Source: LMUY01 sp965199105 (lineage in GTDB: Bacteria > Pseudomonadota > Alphaproteobacteria > Acetobacterales > Acetobacteraceae). From it: DNA of 64,000 nucleotides. The translations under genes and the position numbers were made by a program. This document shows, one piece after another, positions 42,634-51,324 of this stretch. The first letter of the stretch is position 1, and each line of letters starts with the position of its first letter. The stretch lies in the NCBI GenBank assembly GCA_965199105.1, contig CBDAQO010000002.1, forward strand, positions 4,216,001-4,280,000, in the 5' to 3' direction. The notes under the pieces are model-generated. The model was not told the origin of the DNA, ran no database searches, and worked only from the letters and a program-made list of their open reading frames with translations.

Positions 42634-43626
42634 TCATTGCCCCACCTTGAAGCACGCCACCCAATGCGCTGGCGCCACCTGCTCGAGCGGCGGTTCGGAC
42701 TGGCGGCAGGTGGGGTCGGACCGGTTGCAGCGGTCGGCGAAGCGGCAGCCGGCGAAGGCTGCTTCCATGTTGGGCACGCCGCCGGGGATCACCGGGAGGT
42801 CGGTGGCGCGATGGGCCGGGTCGGGGAGGGTTGCGATCAGGCCTTCGGTGTAGGGGTGCAGCGGCTGGGCGAACAGCGCGTCGGCAGGCGCGCGCTCCAC
42901 CACACGGCCGGCGTACATAACGATGATCTCGTGGGCGACCTCGCTCACCACGGCCAGGTTGTGGCTGATGAACTGGATGGCGGTGCCGATCTCCTCCTGC
43001 AGGCCCAGCATCAGGTCCAAGATTTGCGCCTGGATGGTGACGTCCAGCGCGGTGGTGGGCTCGTCGGCGATCAGCAGCGCGGGGCGGCAGGCGAGCGCCA
43101 TCGCGATCATCGCGCGCTGCCGCATGCCGCCGGAGAGCTGGTGCGGGTAGGCGGCGGCGCGCTCGCGCGGGGAGGTGATGCCGACGTCGGCGAGCAGCTC
43201 CACGGCGCGGGCGCCGGCCTGCTTCCAGCTCAGCGCCTGGTGCAGCACCATCACCTCGGCGATCTGGCGGCCCACGGTCATCACCGGGTTGAGCGCGGTC
43301 ATCGGCTCCTGGAACACCATCGCCACGCGGTCGCCACGCAGCTTGCGCCAGGCAGAGGCGGGCGCGCCGAGCATTTCGCGGCCCTCGAGCCGCACCGAGC
43401 CGCGCGCCTGCCCCGGGCCCGGCACCAGGCCCATCACGGCGAGCGCGGTCATGGACTTGCCGCAGCCGCTTTCGCCCACCACGCCCAGGGTGCGGCCGGC
43501 CGCCACGCGGAAGCCCACGCCGGACACCACCTCGCGCGGGCCGCGTGGGCCGGGGAAGGCGACGCAGAGCGCGTCCACCGCCAACACGTCCGCCGCCAGA
43601 GCGTCCACCGTCGACACGTCAGCCAT
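42634..43626 (-). CDS. Oligopeptide ABC transporter ATP-binding protein (OppD/DppD-like)
   Basis: 330 aa. The start ATG at 43626 overlaps the binding-protein stop by 8 bases. Walker A GESGCGKSM, Q-loop VFQEPMTALNPVMTVG, signature LSGGMRQRAMIAMAL, Walker B LLIADEPTTALD, switch His FISHNLAVV. C-terminal oligopeptide extension with GCRFADRCNRSDPTCRQ. The N-terminal 20 residues carry an Ala/Val/Asp near-repeat (VSTVDALAADVLAVDAL). Confidence 0.94.
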   Translation of the reverse strand: MADVSTVDALAADVLAVDALCVAFPGPRGPREVVSGVGFRVAAGRTLGVVGESGCGKSMTALAVMGLVPGPGQARGSVRLEGREMLGAPASAWRKLRGDRVAMVFQEPMTALNPVMTVGRQIAEVMVLHQALSWKQAGARAVELLADVGITSPRERAAAYPHQLSGGMRQRAMIAMALACRPALLIADEPTTALDVTIQAQILDLMLGLQEEIGTAIQFISHNLAVVSEVAHEIIVMYAGRVVERAPADALFAQPLHPYTEGLIATLPDPAHRATDLPVIPGGVPNMEAAFAGCRFADRCNRSDPTCRQSEPPLEQVAPAHWVACFKVGQ

Positions 43627-45322
43627 CGGCGCGCCACGACTCGACCCACAGGCTTGAGGGCGCGTTGGTGCCGGTCGGGGTGACGCCGGTGAGCCAGAGC
43701 GGCAGGACGTAGGCGTCGGCGCCGAAATAGAGCGGCAGCACCGGGAGCTGGTCGGCGTAGATGCGCTGCATGTCGGCCCAGAGCGGCTTGCGGGCGGTGA
43801 AGTCCAACGCGCGCTCCATGGCGTCGATGTCGGCGTCCATCTGCGGGTTGTGGAAGCCGGTGTAGTTGGTGCCGCCCCAGTTGTTGGCGGCGGTGGGCAT
43901 TTGGCCGCTGGAGAGGATTTGCCGCGGCGAGCTCTCCACCGCGCCGCTCCAGCCGAATAGGGCCAGGCCGGTGAAGCTGCGATGCTTCAGGGTTTCGCCG
44001 AACAGGGTGCGGGGCGGCTCGTTGTGGATGGTGACCTCGATGCCGATGTCGCGCCATTGGCTTTGCATCACCTGCTGCTGCAATTCGCGTGCCCGCACGC
44101 CGCTGCTGGTGGTGAACTCGAGGCTGAGGCGCTGGCCGGCGGCGTTGCGGGCGATGCCGTCGGGGCCGGGTTGCCAACCGGCCTCGGCCAGCAGGGCGCG
44201 GGCGCGCGCCGGGTCGAACGGGTAGGTTGCCACGTCGGGAGTGTATTGCGGCTCGAGCGGGCTGGTGAAGCTGCGCGCGACCGGGACGCGGCCGCCCATC
44301 AGCTTGTCGACGATGCTCTGCCGATCGACCGCTAGCAGCAAGGCGCGGCGCACCCGCAGGTCGGCCAGGATGGGGTTGTCGAGCTGCAGGTCGATATGGG
44401 TGTACGAGAGGTTGGGCTTGAAGGCGTAGGTGAAGCGGTCGGGGTATCGCGCCTGCAGCGCCAGCACCTGGTCCAGCGTGAGCGCCACGCCCTCGCCGGG
44501 CGCCATGTCCACGTCGCCGGACAGCAGGTTGGCCTGCAGGGCGGCGGTGTTGCCGATGGTCTTGATGACGATGCGGTCGAAGGCGGGCTGCGGGCCGGCC
44601 CAGTGCGGATTGCGGTCCAGCACCAGGTCGCTGCCGGTGTCGACCTGGGCGATGCGGTAGGGGCCGTTGTAGAGGCCGGGGTTGATCGGGTCGCGGTTGT
44701 AGCGGCTGTGGTCGATGTAGTCGGCCGGGTCGTGCGCGGCCTGGTAGACCGGCTGCTCCAGGTGGGCCGGGAGCAGTTCGCCGAGGGCGTTGTATTGGTA
44801 GTACGGCTCGGTGAAGTGCAGCACGGCGGTCTGCGGGTCCGTCACGTCGACGCGGCTGATGCGGGTCCAGAACTTGGTTTCGGCGAACCCGCTGTTGGGG
44901 TCGCGCCCGACGGCGGCGGTGAAGGCCAGGTCGGCGGCGCCGAGGGGGGCGCCATCGGCCCAGGTGAGGCCGGGCTTGAAGTGGAAGGTGACCGCCATGC
45001 CGGCGCCCTCGAGCTTGGCGCCGCCGTTCTCGAGCGTGGGCAGCTCGGTGCAGAGCAGGCAGACGAGGCGGTGGTCGGGGTCGTAGGTGGTGACGGGGCG
45101 GTCGGTGAAGCCGAGGGCGTAGGATTTGACCACTTCGGGGTCGATCGCGGGGTGAAGGCTGGAGGGGAACGAGGCGACGCCGATGGTGAGCGTGCGGTGT
45201 GGCTGGGCGGTGGCGGGAAGTGGGTGGCCGAGGAGGAGGGCGGCGGTGGCGACCGCTGCTGCGGGGTTGCTCAGCCGGTGGGCGCGGTGAGGCGGCGGGG
45301 ATGGGCGCGTGTGGCGACTCAT
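43619..45322 (-). CDS. Peptide ABC transporter substrate-binding protein (SBP family 5), copy 1
   Basis: 567 aa with an N-terminal export signal (VATAALLLGHPLPATAQ). SBP_bac_5 fold: LTIGVASFPSSLHPAIDPEV, the AVTFHFKPGLTWADGAPLG-like block, and NGPYRIAQVDTGSDLVLDRN. It is a close paralogue of the next upstream gene at 45449: both share FPSSLHP, ENG.AK, CLLCTELPTLENG and NPHW..KP/QP blocks. The CLLCTELPTLENG segment holds two cysteines that could form a disulfide. Feeds peptides or similar oligomers to the DppBCDF-like core. Confidence 0.92.
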   Translation of the reverse strand: MSRHTRPSPPPHRAHRLSNPAAAVATAALLLGHPLPATAQPHRTLTIGVASFPSSLHPAIDPEVVKSYALGFTDRPVTTYDPDHRLVCLLCTELPTLENGGAKLEGAGMAVTFHFKPGLTWADGAPLGAADLAFTAAVGRDPNSGFAETKFWTRISRVDVTDPQTAVLHFTEPYYQYNALGELLPAHLEQPVYQAAHDPADYIDHSRYNRDPINPGLYNGPYRIAQVDTGSDLVLDRNPHWAGPQPAFDRIVIKTIGNTAALQANLLSGDVDMAPGEGVALTLDQVLALQARYPDRFTYAFKPNLSYTHIDLQLDNPILADLRVRRALLLAVDRQSIVDKLMGGRVPVARSFTSPLEPQYTPDVATYPFDPARARALLAEAGWQPGPDGIARNAAGQRLSLEFTTSSGVRARELQQQVMQSQWRDIGIEVTIHNEPPRTLFGETLKHRSFTGLALFGWSGAVESSPRQILSSGQMPTAANNWGGTNYTGFHNPQMDADIDAMERALDFTARKPLWADMQRIYADQLPVLPLYFGADAYVLPLWLTGVTPTGTNAPSSLWVESWRADG

Positions 45323-45329
45323 CCGGCGC

Positions 45330-45415
45330 TCTCGCAGCGTCCCCTCACCGGGACATTCTCGCAGCGACCCCTCACCCCACCATCTCCCAGAGGGAGGGAG
45401 CTTTTTGGGGCAGGG
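45330..45415. repeat. Dispersed repeat copy with internal 20-bp direct repeat
   Basis: In the 126-base gap between the two peptide-binding-protein genes. TCTCGCAGCG[T/A]CCCCTCACC occurs twice (45330-45349 and 45357-45376, one mismatch, 27-base period). It is followed by CCACCATCTCCCAGAGGGAG (about 45378-45397) and CTTTTTGGGG. Member of the CCCTCACC/CTCTCCC family; the hairpin plus T-run may work as an intercistronic terminator or attenuator. Confidence 0.55.
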
Positions 45416-45448
45416 AAAGGGGTTCTGGGGGTGGCAAGGCCGGCAGGG

Positions 45449-47128
45449 TCATGCGGGATGCCAGTTTTCCGACCATTCGCAGGCCATGTCGCCCTGGCCG
45501 GTGGGGACGTAGCCGCGCAGCCACGTGGGGGTGACGTGGGGTTCGGCGCGGAAGAACAGGGGCAGGACGGGGATGGCGTCGGCGTAGATTTGCTGCATGT
45601 CGGCCCACAGCGCCTTTTGCTTGGCCGGGTCGAGTTCGCCCTCGGCGGCGGTGATGTCGGCGTCCATCTTGGGGTTGCTGAAGCCGGGCGTGTTGGAGCC
45701 GCCGTAGTTGTTGGCTTCGGTGGGGATTTGGCTGGTGTCGAGGGTGCGGAACGGCGTTTCGGTCACGTTGCTGCTCCAGCCGTACATCACCATGCCGGTG
45801 TAGGTGCGGTGCTTCATGGTGTCACCGAACAGGGTGCGGGCGGGCTCGTTCTTGAGCGTCACCTCCACGCAGGCGCCCTTCCAGTTGGATTGCAGCACCT
45901 GCTCCTGCAGCTCGCGCAGGCGGTTGCCGGCGGTGGTGCTGAGCTCGAACGAGAGGCGGTCGCCGGCGGCGTTGCGGCAGACGCCGTCTGGCCCCGGCGT
46001 CCATCCGGCTTGGGCCAGCAGCGCGCGGGCACCCGCCGGGTCGTATTTCACGATGGGGATCGCCGGGTCGTAGTAGGGGCTGAGCGGGTTGACCCAGGTG
46101 GCGGCGACCGGCTGCTTGCCTTGGAATAGGCGGTCCACCAGGGTCTGGCGGTCCATCGCCATGAGCAGGGCGCGGCGCATGCGCAGGTCGGCGAGCAGGG
46201 GGTTCTCGCGCTTGAGGTCGATGTGCTCGTAGGTGAGGCTGGGCTTGAACTCGTAGTGGAACTCGTCCGGGTGGGCCTTCTGCAGGGCGAGCGCCTGGTC
46301 GATGGTGAGGCCGATGCCTTCGCCGGCCACCATGTCCACGTCGCCGGAGAGCAGGTTGGCCTGGAGTGCGGCGGTGTTCTCGATGTGGCGCAGCACGATG
46401 CGCTTGAAGCCGGGCTTGGTGCCGGACCAGTGCGGGTTGGGCTCCAGGATGACCTGGTTGCCGCTGTCGTAGCCGGTGATGAGGTAGGGGCCATCGTAGA
46501 GGCCCGGGTTGAGCGGGGCGCGGTTGTAGTTGGTGGCGTTGATGTAGGCGCCGGGGCTGTCGTCCTTGGCGAGCACGGCGGCCTCGATGTGCTCGGGCAG
46601 GATCTGGTCCCACTGGTTGTAGTCGGCGCGGACGCGGCCGAGGTGGAGCACGGCGGTCTGGTCGTCCACCACGTCCACGCTGGTGGCGCGGCTCCAGGGA
46701 TTGTTGTTGGAAAAGCCGCTGGCCGGGTTCGCGCCGAGCTTCCAGGTGAAGGCGATGTCGCGCGCGGTGACGGGCTGGCCGTCGCCCCATTGCAGGCCGG
46801 GTTTGAGCTTGATCGTGACGGCCATGCCCTTGGTGCCGTCCGGGCGGTCCTCGATCTTGGCCAGCCCGTTTTCCAGCGTGGGCAGCTCGGTGCAGAGCAG
46901 GCAGGAGTTCTTCCAGTCGGCGTCGAAGGCGGTGATCTGGCGCACCACGAAGCCGGCGACGTAGGCCTTGACCACCTCGGCGTCGATGTCCGGGTGCAGC
47001 GAGGAGGGGAACTGGGCGATGCCGATGGTGAGCGTGTCGTGCGCGGGGGCGGCGTGGGCGCGCTGGATGGGGGCTTGCAGCGTGGCGGCAAGCGCCAGCA
47101 GGGCGGCGAGGAAGGTGCGGACGATCAT
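45449..47128 (-). CDS. Peptide ABC transporter substrate-binding protein (SBP family 5), copy 2
   Basis: 559 aa, first gene of the peptide transporter unit. Signal peptide FLAALLALAATLQAPIQRAHA. SBP_bac_5 blocks: LTIGIAQFPSSLHPDIDAEV, CLLCTELPTLENGLAKIEDR, MAVTIKLKPGLQWGDGQPVT, GPYLITGYDSGNQVILEPNP. Paralogue of the 43619 protein by tandem duplication. Keeping two binding proteins on one transporter suggests broadened or split ligand range. Confidence 0.92.
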   Translation of the reverse strand: MIVRTFLAALLALAATLQAPIQRAHAAPAHDTLTIGIAQFPSSLHPDIDAEVVKAYVAGFVVRQITAFDADWKNSCLLCTELPTLENGLAKIEDRPDGTKGMAVTIKLKPGLQWGDGQPVTARDIAFTWKLGANPASGFSNNNPWSRATSVDVVDDQTAVLHLGRVRADYNQWDQILPEHIEAAVLAKDDSPGAYINATNYNRAPLNPGLYDGPYLITGYDSGNQVILEPNPHWSGTKPGFKRIVLRHIENTAALQANLLSGDVDMVAGEGIGLTIDQALALQKAHPDEFHYEFKPSLTYEHIDLKRENPLLADLRMRRALLMAMDRQTLVDRLFQGKQPVAATWVNPLSPYYDPAIPIVKYDPAGARALLAQAGWTPGPDGVCRNAAGDRLSFELSTTAGNRLRELQEQVLQSNWKGACVEVTLKNEPARTLFGDTMKHRTYTGMVMYGWSSNVTETPFRTLDTSQIPTEANNYGGSNTPGFSNPKMDADITAAEGELDPAKQKALWADMQQIYADAIPVLPLFFRAEPHVTPTWLRGYVPTGQGDMACEWSENWHPA

Positions 47129-47224
47129 GGTCGGGCTCGCGGGCTGGGGTTCGGGCGATACAAGCGGAGCGCTCGGGGGGCGTCAACGCAGTGGGGGCTT
47201 GGACGCAACCGGGTGGGGCGGCGC

Positions 47225-47304
47225 GCATTGAGCCGGATAGGCGACAAGCGGGCATCGAGCCGGACAGGCGACAAGCGGGCATCAAGCCCGGTGGGCGACA
47301 GGGA
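47225..47304. repeat. 27-bp tandem repeat, about three copies
   Basis: Units start at 47225, 47252 and 47279. The first two are GCAT[T/C]GAGCCGGA[T/C]AGGCGACAAGCGG and differ at two bases. The third is diverged and runs into the ribosome-binding site of the 47314 gene. A repeat of 27 bases is in-frame (9 codons), but it lies upstream of the preferred start, so it is probably leader DNA. No spacers, so not CRISPR. Confidence 0.75.
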
Positions 47305-47313
47305 GGCACGCGG

Positions 47314-47640
47314 ATGGCACATGACGCAAAGCACGAGCAGGTGGAGTTCCTCATGCGCGAGGCGTTCGACCCGGTGATGAAGGCGCGCCCGGATGGCCGC
47401 TCCGAGCGGGACCAGCACCGGCTGTCCGACGTGCAGCAGGCGACGGAGAAGGAAATCCACCGCTACCGGGACTATAAGTCGGCCGAGGAGGTCTACACCA
47501 ACTTCCGCCGGGACCTGACTTCGGCGCCGGCCAAGAAGGTGCATGAGACGCTGCATGCGCTGAAGCTGCCGACGTTGGATGACGTGCGGGAGGCGTTCGA
47601 GCGGCGCGCGCATGACCTGGGCGTAGGAGGCTCCAAATAG
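47314..47640 (+). CDS. Small charged hypothetical protein
   Basis: 108 aa, hydrophilic and helical, no signal peptide. ATG at 47314 has GGGAGG about 8 bases upstream; an upstream frame would translate the 27-bp repeats and is not preferred. Sequence such as HDAKHEQVEFLMREAFDPVM and YKSAEEVYTNFRRDLTSAP reads like a conserved cytosolic protein, but I do not recognise a family. It ends 2 bases before the GTG of the DUF4336-like gene, so the two are probably co-translated. Confidence 0.7.
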   Translation: MAHDAKHEQVEFLMREAFDPVMKARPDGRSERDQHRLSDVQQATEKEIHRYRDYKSAEEVYTNFRRDLTSAPAKKVHETLHALKLPTLDDVREAFERRAHDLGVGGSK

Positions 47641-47642
47641 GC

Positions 47643-48395
47643 GTGCCCTACGTGCCGCGGGAGCTCGGCTATCCGCCGCTGGACACGCCCAAGCTGGTGG
47701 GGGACGGCGTCTACACGGTGGACAGCCGGCTGGACGGGCCGCTCGGCGCGGTGCTGCCAGCGCGCATGACGGTGCTCGAGCTGCCCGGCGGGGAATTGCT
47801 GCTGCATTCGCCCACCCGGTTCAGCCCGCGCCTGGCGAGCGAGCTCGAGGCGCTGGGCCGCATCGCGCACCTGGTGGCGCCCAACATCGGGCACTGGATG
47901 TTCCTGCAGGCGTGGCAGCAAGCCTTCCCCGGCGCCACGGTTTGGGCCGCGCCGGGCTTGCGCGGGCGCCGGGCGGTGCGGCGCAGCGGCGTGCGGCTCG
48001 ACCGGGACCTGCCGGAGGGTGCGGCGGCGGCGTGGGGCGGCGCGGTGGAGCTGGTGGTGGTGCCGGGCGGGCTGGGCTTTCACGAGGTGGCGCTGTTCCA
48101 TCGTCGCAGCGCCACGCTGGTGCTGACCGACCTGGTGCTGAACCTCGACCCGGCCAAGCTGCCGCCCTGGTTCCGCCCGGTGGCGCGCGCTTTCGGCATC
48201 GTAGCGCCAGACGGCATGCCGCCGCCGTATGTGCGGGCCATCATCCGGCTGCGTCAGCAGGAGGCGGCGCAGGCGGCGGCGGCGCTGGTGGCGCTCGACC
48301 CACACCTGGTGCTGTTCGCGCATGGCCACCCGTTCGTGGACGACGCGACGGGGGCGCTGCGGCGGTCGTTGCGGTGGCTGTTGCCGGCGGGCTGA
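47643..48395 (+). CDS. DUF4336-like, metallo-beta-lactamase-fold protein
   Basis: 250 aa from GTG 47643. Features of the DUF4336/MBL-like fold: early MTVLELPGGELLLHSPTRFS, IAHLVAPNIGHWMFLQAWQQ (His in the position of the first metal loop), then AFPGATVWAAPGLRGRR, LVLTDLVLNLD, and LVLFAHGHPFVDD near the end (His pair). It may be a metal-dependent hydrolase, but the full HxHxDH signature is absent. Coupled to the upstream small protein and converging on malate synthase G. Confidence 0.75.
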   Translation: MPYVPRELGYPPLDTPKLVGDGVYTVDSRLDGPLGAVLPARMTVLELPGGELLLHSPTRFSPRLASELEALGRIAHLVAPNIGHWMFLQAWQQAFPGATVWAAPGLRGRRAVRRSGVRLDRDLPEGAAAAWGGAVELVVVPGGLGFHEVALFHRRSATLVLTDLVLNLDPAKLPPWFRPVARAFGIVAPDGMPPPYVRAIIRLRQQEAAQAAAALVALDPHLVLFAHGHPFVDDATGALRRSLRWLLPAG

Positions 48396-48404
48396 CGGCG
48401 CGGC

Positions 48405-50582
48405 TCAGGCGCTGGCACTGACCTTGGCCTTGGCCTTGGCCTCGCGCCGGCGGCGATGGAGGATGAACTCGGTGTAGCCGTTCGGTTGCGAGCGGCCCTG
48501 CAGCACCAGGTCGCATGCGGCCTGGAATGCCGGGCCGGTGCAGCTGGGGGCCATGGGGCGGTAGGCCGGGTCGGCGGCGTTCTGGCGGTCGACCACGGCG
48601 GCCATGCGGCGCAGGGCGGCCATGACCTGGGCTTCGTCCACCACGCCGTGGCGCAGCCAGTTGGCGATGTGCTGGCTGCTGATGCGCAGGGTGGCACGGT
48701 CCTCCATGAGGCCGACGTCGTTCACGTCCGGCACCTTGGAGCAGCCGACGCCCTGGTCGACCCAGCGCACGACGTAGCCGAGGATGCTCTGCACGTTGTT
48801 GTCCAGCTCCGCCTGCACGTCGTCCGGCGCCCAGTTGGGGCGGTCGGCCAGGGGAATGGTGAGCAGGTCGGACAGCTTGCCCGGGGCGCGCTGCGCGATG
48901 GCAGTCTGGCGCTCGGCCACGTTAACCTGGTGGTAGTGCATCGCGTGCAGAGTGGCGGCGGTGGGGGATGGCACCCAGGCCGTGTTGGCGCCGGCTTCAG
49001 GGTGGGTGATCTTCTGCGCCAGCATGTCGGCCATCTTGTCCGGTGCGGCCCACATGCCCTTGCCGATCTGGGCGCGGCCGCGCAGCCCGGCGGCCAGGCC
49101 GATGTCGACGTTGCGGTCCTCGTACGCGCGGATCCAGGGGGTGTGCTTGATGTCGTTTTTGCGGATGAAGGCGCCGGCCTCCATCGAGGTATGGATTTCG
49201 TCGCCGGTGCGGTCGAGGAAGCCGGTGTTGATGAAGGCTACGCGGTCGCTTGCGGCGGCGATGCAGGCGGCAAGGTTGGCGCTGGTGCGGCGCTCCTCGT
49301 CCATGATGCCCATCTTGAGGGTGGCGTGGGGCAGGCCGAGCACCTGTTCCACGCGGGTGAACAGCTCGCTGGCGAAGGCGACCTCGTCTGGCCCGTGCAT
49401 CTTGGGCTTCACGATGTAGACCGAGCCGGCGCGGCTATTGCGTCGCGCGCCGGGTTGCAGGTCGTGCATGGCGATGAGCGAGGTCACCATCGCGTCCAGC
49501 ATCCCCTCGGGGATTGCTTCGCCCGATTGGGTGAGGATGGCGTCGGTCATCATGTGGTGGCCGACGTTGCGCACCAGCATCAGGCTGCGGCCGGGTAGCA
49601 CCAGGCGGCCGCCGTCGGGAGTGGTGTACTCGCGGTCCGGGGCGAGGCGGCGCTGCAGGGTTTCGCCGCCCTTAGTGAAGCTGGCGGAGAGGCTGCCCTG
49701 CATGAGGCCGAGCCAGTTGCGGTAGACCAGGACCTTGTCTTCGGCGTCCACCGCGGCGACGCTGTCCTCGCAGTCCATGATGGTGCTGATGGCGGACTCG
49801 ATCACCATGTCGGCGACGCCCGACGGGTCGTCCCTGCCGATGACGTGGCTGCGGTCGATCACCAGTTCGATGTGCAAACCGTTGTTCTGCAGCAGGATGG
49901 CGGTGGGAGACGCCGGGTCGCCGCGGTAGCCGACAAACTGGGCGGGGTTGGTGAGGCTGGTGCTGCCGGTGCCGTGGCTGGCGACCAACTGGCCCAGCTC
50001 CACGGTGTAGGCCGCGACCGTGGTGTGCGACCCGGCGGCCAGCGGGGCGGCCTGGTCGAGGAAGGCGCGGGCGCGGGCCACCACCTTGGCCCCGCGGGCG
50101 GGGTTGAAGCGGCTGGTGCGCTCGGCGCCGCCGGCCTCGTCGATGGCGTCGGTGCCGTAGAGCGCGTCGTAAAGGCTGCCCCAGCGCGCATTGGCGGCGT
50201 TCAGCGCGTAGCGGGCGTTGCTGACCGGGACCACGAGTTGCGGGCCGGCGATGCTGGCGAATTCGGCGTCCACGTTGGTGGTTTGCACGGTGAAGGGCGG
50301 CGGCTCGGGTTGCAGGTAGCCGATCTCGTGCAGGAAGGCGTGGTAGGCGGCCGGGTCGGGCGCGGCGGCGGCGTGGTCGCGGTGCCAGGCGTCGAGCTTG
50401 GCCTGCAGCGCGTCTCGCTGGGCCAGGAGGGCTTGGTTGCGAGGCATGAGGTCGGTCAGCAGGGCGGCGAACCCGGCCCAGAACGCGTCCGCGGCAATGC
50501 CAGTGCCGGGGAGCGCCTCGGTTTCGATGAAGCTGTGCAGCTCGGTTGCGATGGTCAGGCTGTGGGCTGTGATCCGGTCCAT
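48405..50582 (-). CDS. glcB: Malate synthase G
   Basis: 725 aa, the standard length of isoform G. Condenses glyoxylate with acetyl-CoA to malate. N-terminal clasp, then a TIM barrel: IDRSHVIGRDDPSGVADMVI, ESAISTIMDCEDSVAAVDAEDK (split), RNVGHHMMTDAIL, YIVKPKMHGPDEVAFASELF in two parts, and GIMDEERRTSANLAACI with the catalytic Glu/Asp. C-terminal RVDQG-like VVRWVDQGVGCSKVPDVNDV. Monocistronic, with a 142-base gap upstream that may hold divergent promoters. No isocitrate lyase is visible; glycolate or acetate use is likely. Confidence 0.96.
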   Translation of the reverse strand: MDRITAHSLTIATELHSFIETEALPGTGIAADAFWAGFAALLTDLMPRNQALLAQRDALQAKLDAWHRDHAAAAPDPAAYHAFLHEIGYLQPEPPPFTVQTTNVDAEFASIAGPQLVVPVSNARYALNAANARWGSLYDALYGTDAIDEAGGAERTSRFNPARGAKVVARARAFLDQAAPLAAGSHTTVAAYTVELGQLVASHGTGSTSLTNPAQFVGYRGDPASPTAILLQNNGLHIELVIDRSHVIGRDDPSGVADMVIESAISTIMDCEDSVAAVDAEDKVLVYRNWLGLMQGSLSASFTKGGETLQRRLAPDREYTTPDGGRLVLPGRSLMLVRNVGHHMMTDAILTQSGEAIPEGMLDAMVTSLIAMHDLQPGARRNSRAGSVYIVKPKMHGPDEVAFASELFTRVEQVLGLPHATLKMGIMDEERRTSANLAACIAAASDRVAFINTGFLDRTGDEIHTSMEAGAFIRKNDIKHTPWIRAYEDRNVDIGLAAGLRGRAQIGKGMWAAPDKMADMLAQKITHPEAGANTAWVPSPTAATLHAMHYHQVNVAERQTAIAQRAPGKLSDLLTIPLADRPNWAPDDVQAELDNNVQSILGYVVRWVDQGVGCSKVPDVNDVGLMEDRATLRISSQHIANWLRHGVVDEAQVMAALRRMAAVVDRQNAADPAYRPMAPSCTGPAFQAACDLVLQGRSQPNGYTEFILHRRRREAKAKAKVSASA

Positions 50583-50724
50583 CGGCGTCCTCGCTGGTTG
50601 CGGCGGTGTTGTTCCCTTCCGCGGCGGTCTTGTCGAGAGCGAGGTGCGGGCGGAGTGTCGGCACGCTTCGTTGTGGGTTCATACTCGTAGGCTACCCTGG
50701 TGGTCGTGGTGCGGCCACGTTGTG

Positions 50725-51315
50725 ATGGAGCTGCAGCAACCGATGTCGACCAACCTAGCCCGTGCATTGCGGCACCCGAAGGAGCGGGCCTATGGCGGCC
50801 TCATGATGGTCGTCGGCGGCTTGGTTTGGGCCGTTCTGCTCGCTGTTTTGGTGTTCGCGGTGGTGCGGGGCAAGCCTGCCCTCCTGGGCGCGGTGGTCTT
50901 CTATGGCGTGCTGCTCTGGATCCCGTCGTTGATTGCCGCTGCGTTCTACCGTGCGTACGTGTTCGGCCACTATGTGCTGCTTTCGGACCGGCAATGCGCG
51001 CACCTCCACCAAATGGTAGCGGCCGGCGCGGCGGAGCTGGGGCTGGCCAAAACGCCCACGGCGTTCGTCTACAACGCGCACGGCGTGGCCAACGCCTTCG
51101 CCCGGCGGGTGCTGGGCAAGCCCTATATATTTCTCACCTCGATGCTGCTGGACGTGGACACGGATGCGCAGGTTCGCTTCGTGATCGGGCACGAGCTGGG
51201 GCACCATGCGGCCGGGCACCTGGATTGGCGGGTGGCGGCGCTGGGCCGGATGCGGGACACGCGGCAGGAGCCGTCCTTGGTCATGCTGCCGGGCGGCCAG
51301 GGGGCTCCCGTGTGA
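50725..51315 (+). CDS. M48-family zinc metallopeptidase, C-terminally truncated
   Basis: 196 aa. Two hydrophobic helices (about 24-48 and 54-80) are followed by the M48 prodomain-like helix and a zinc motif HELGHH (residues 156-161) in FVIGHELGHHAAGHL. In M48 proteases a third zinc ligand (Glu in an E..AD motif) lies some 60-80 residues further on; here the chain stops about 35 residues after HELGH with an unrelated tail (RQEPSLVMLPGGQGAPV). The protein is therefore probably inactive, or the gene was cut by a deletion. ATG 50725 (or 50743) start. Followed 9 bases later by the convergent P450 gene. Confidence 0.8.
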   Translation: MELQQPMSTNLARALRHPKERAYGGLMMVVGGLVWAVLLAVLVFAVVRGKPALLGAVVFYGVLLWIPSLIAAAFYRAYVFGHYVLLSDRQCAHLHQMVAAGAAELGLAKTPTAFVYNAHGVANAFARRVLGKPYIFLTSMLLDVDTDAQVRFVIGHELGHHAAGHLDWRVAALGRMRDTRQEPSLVMLPGGQGAPV

Positions 51316-51324
51316 CCGTGTGGC

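Noticed and set aside
47225..47304. CRISPR-like repeats
   Set aside because: Units are contiguous with no spacers, and no cas genes are nearby; a simple tandem repeat.
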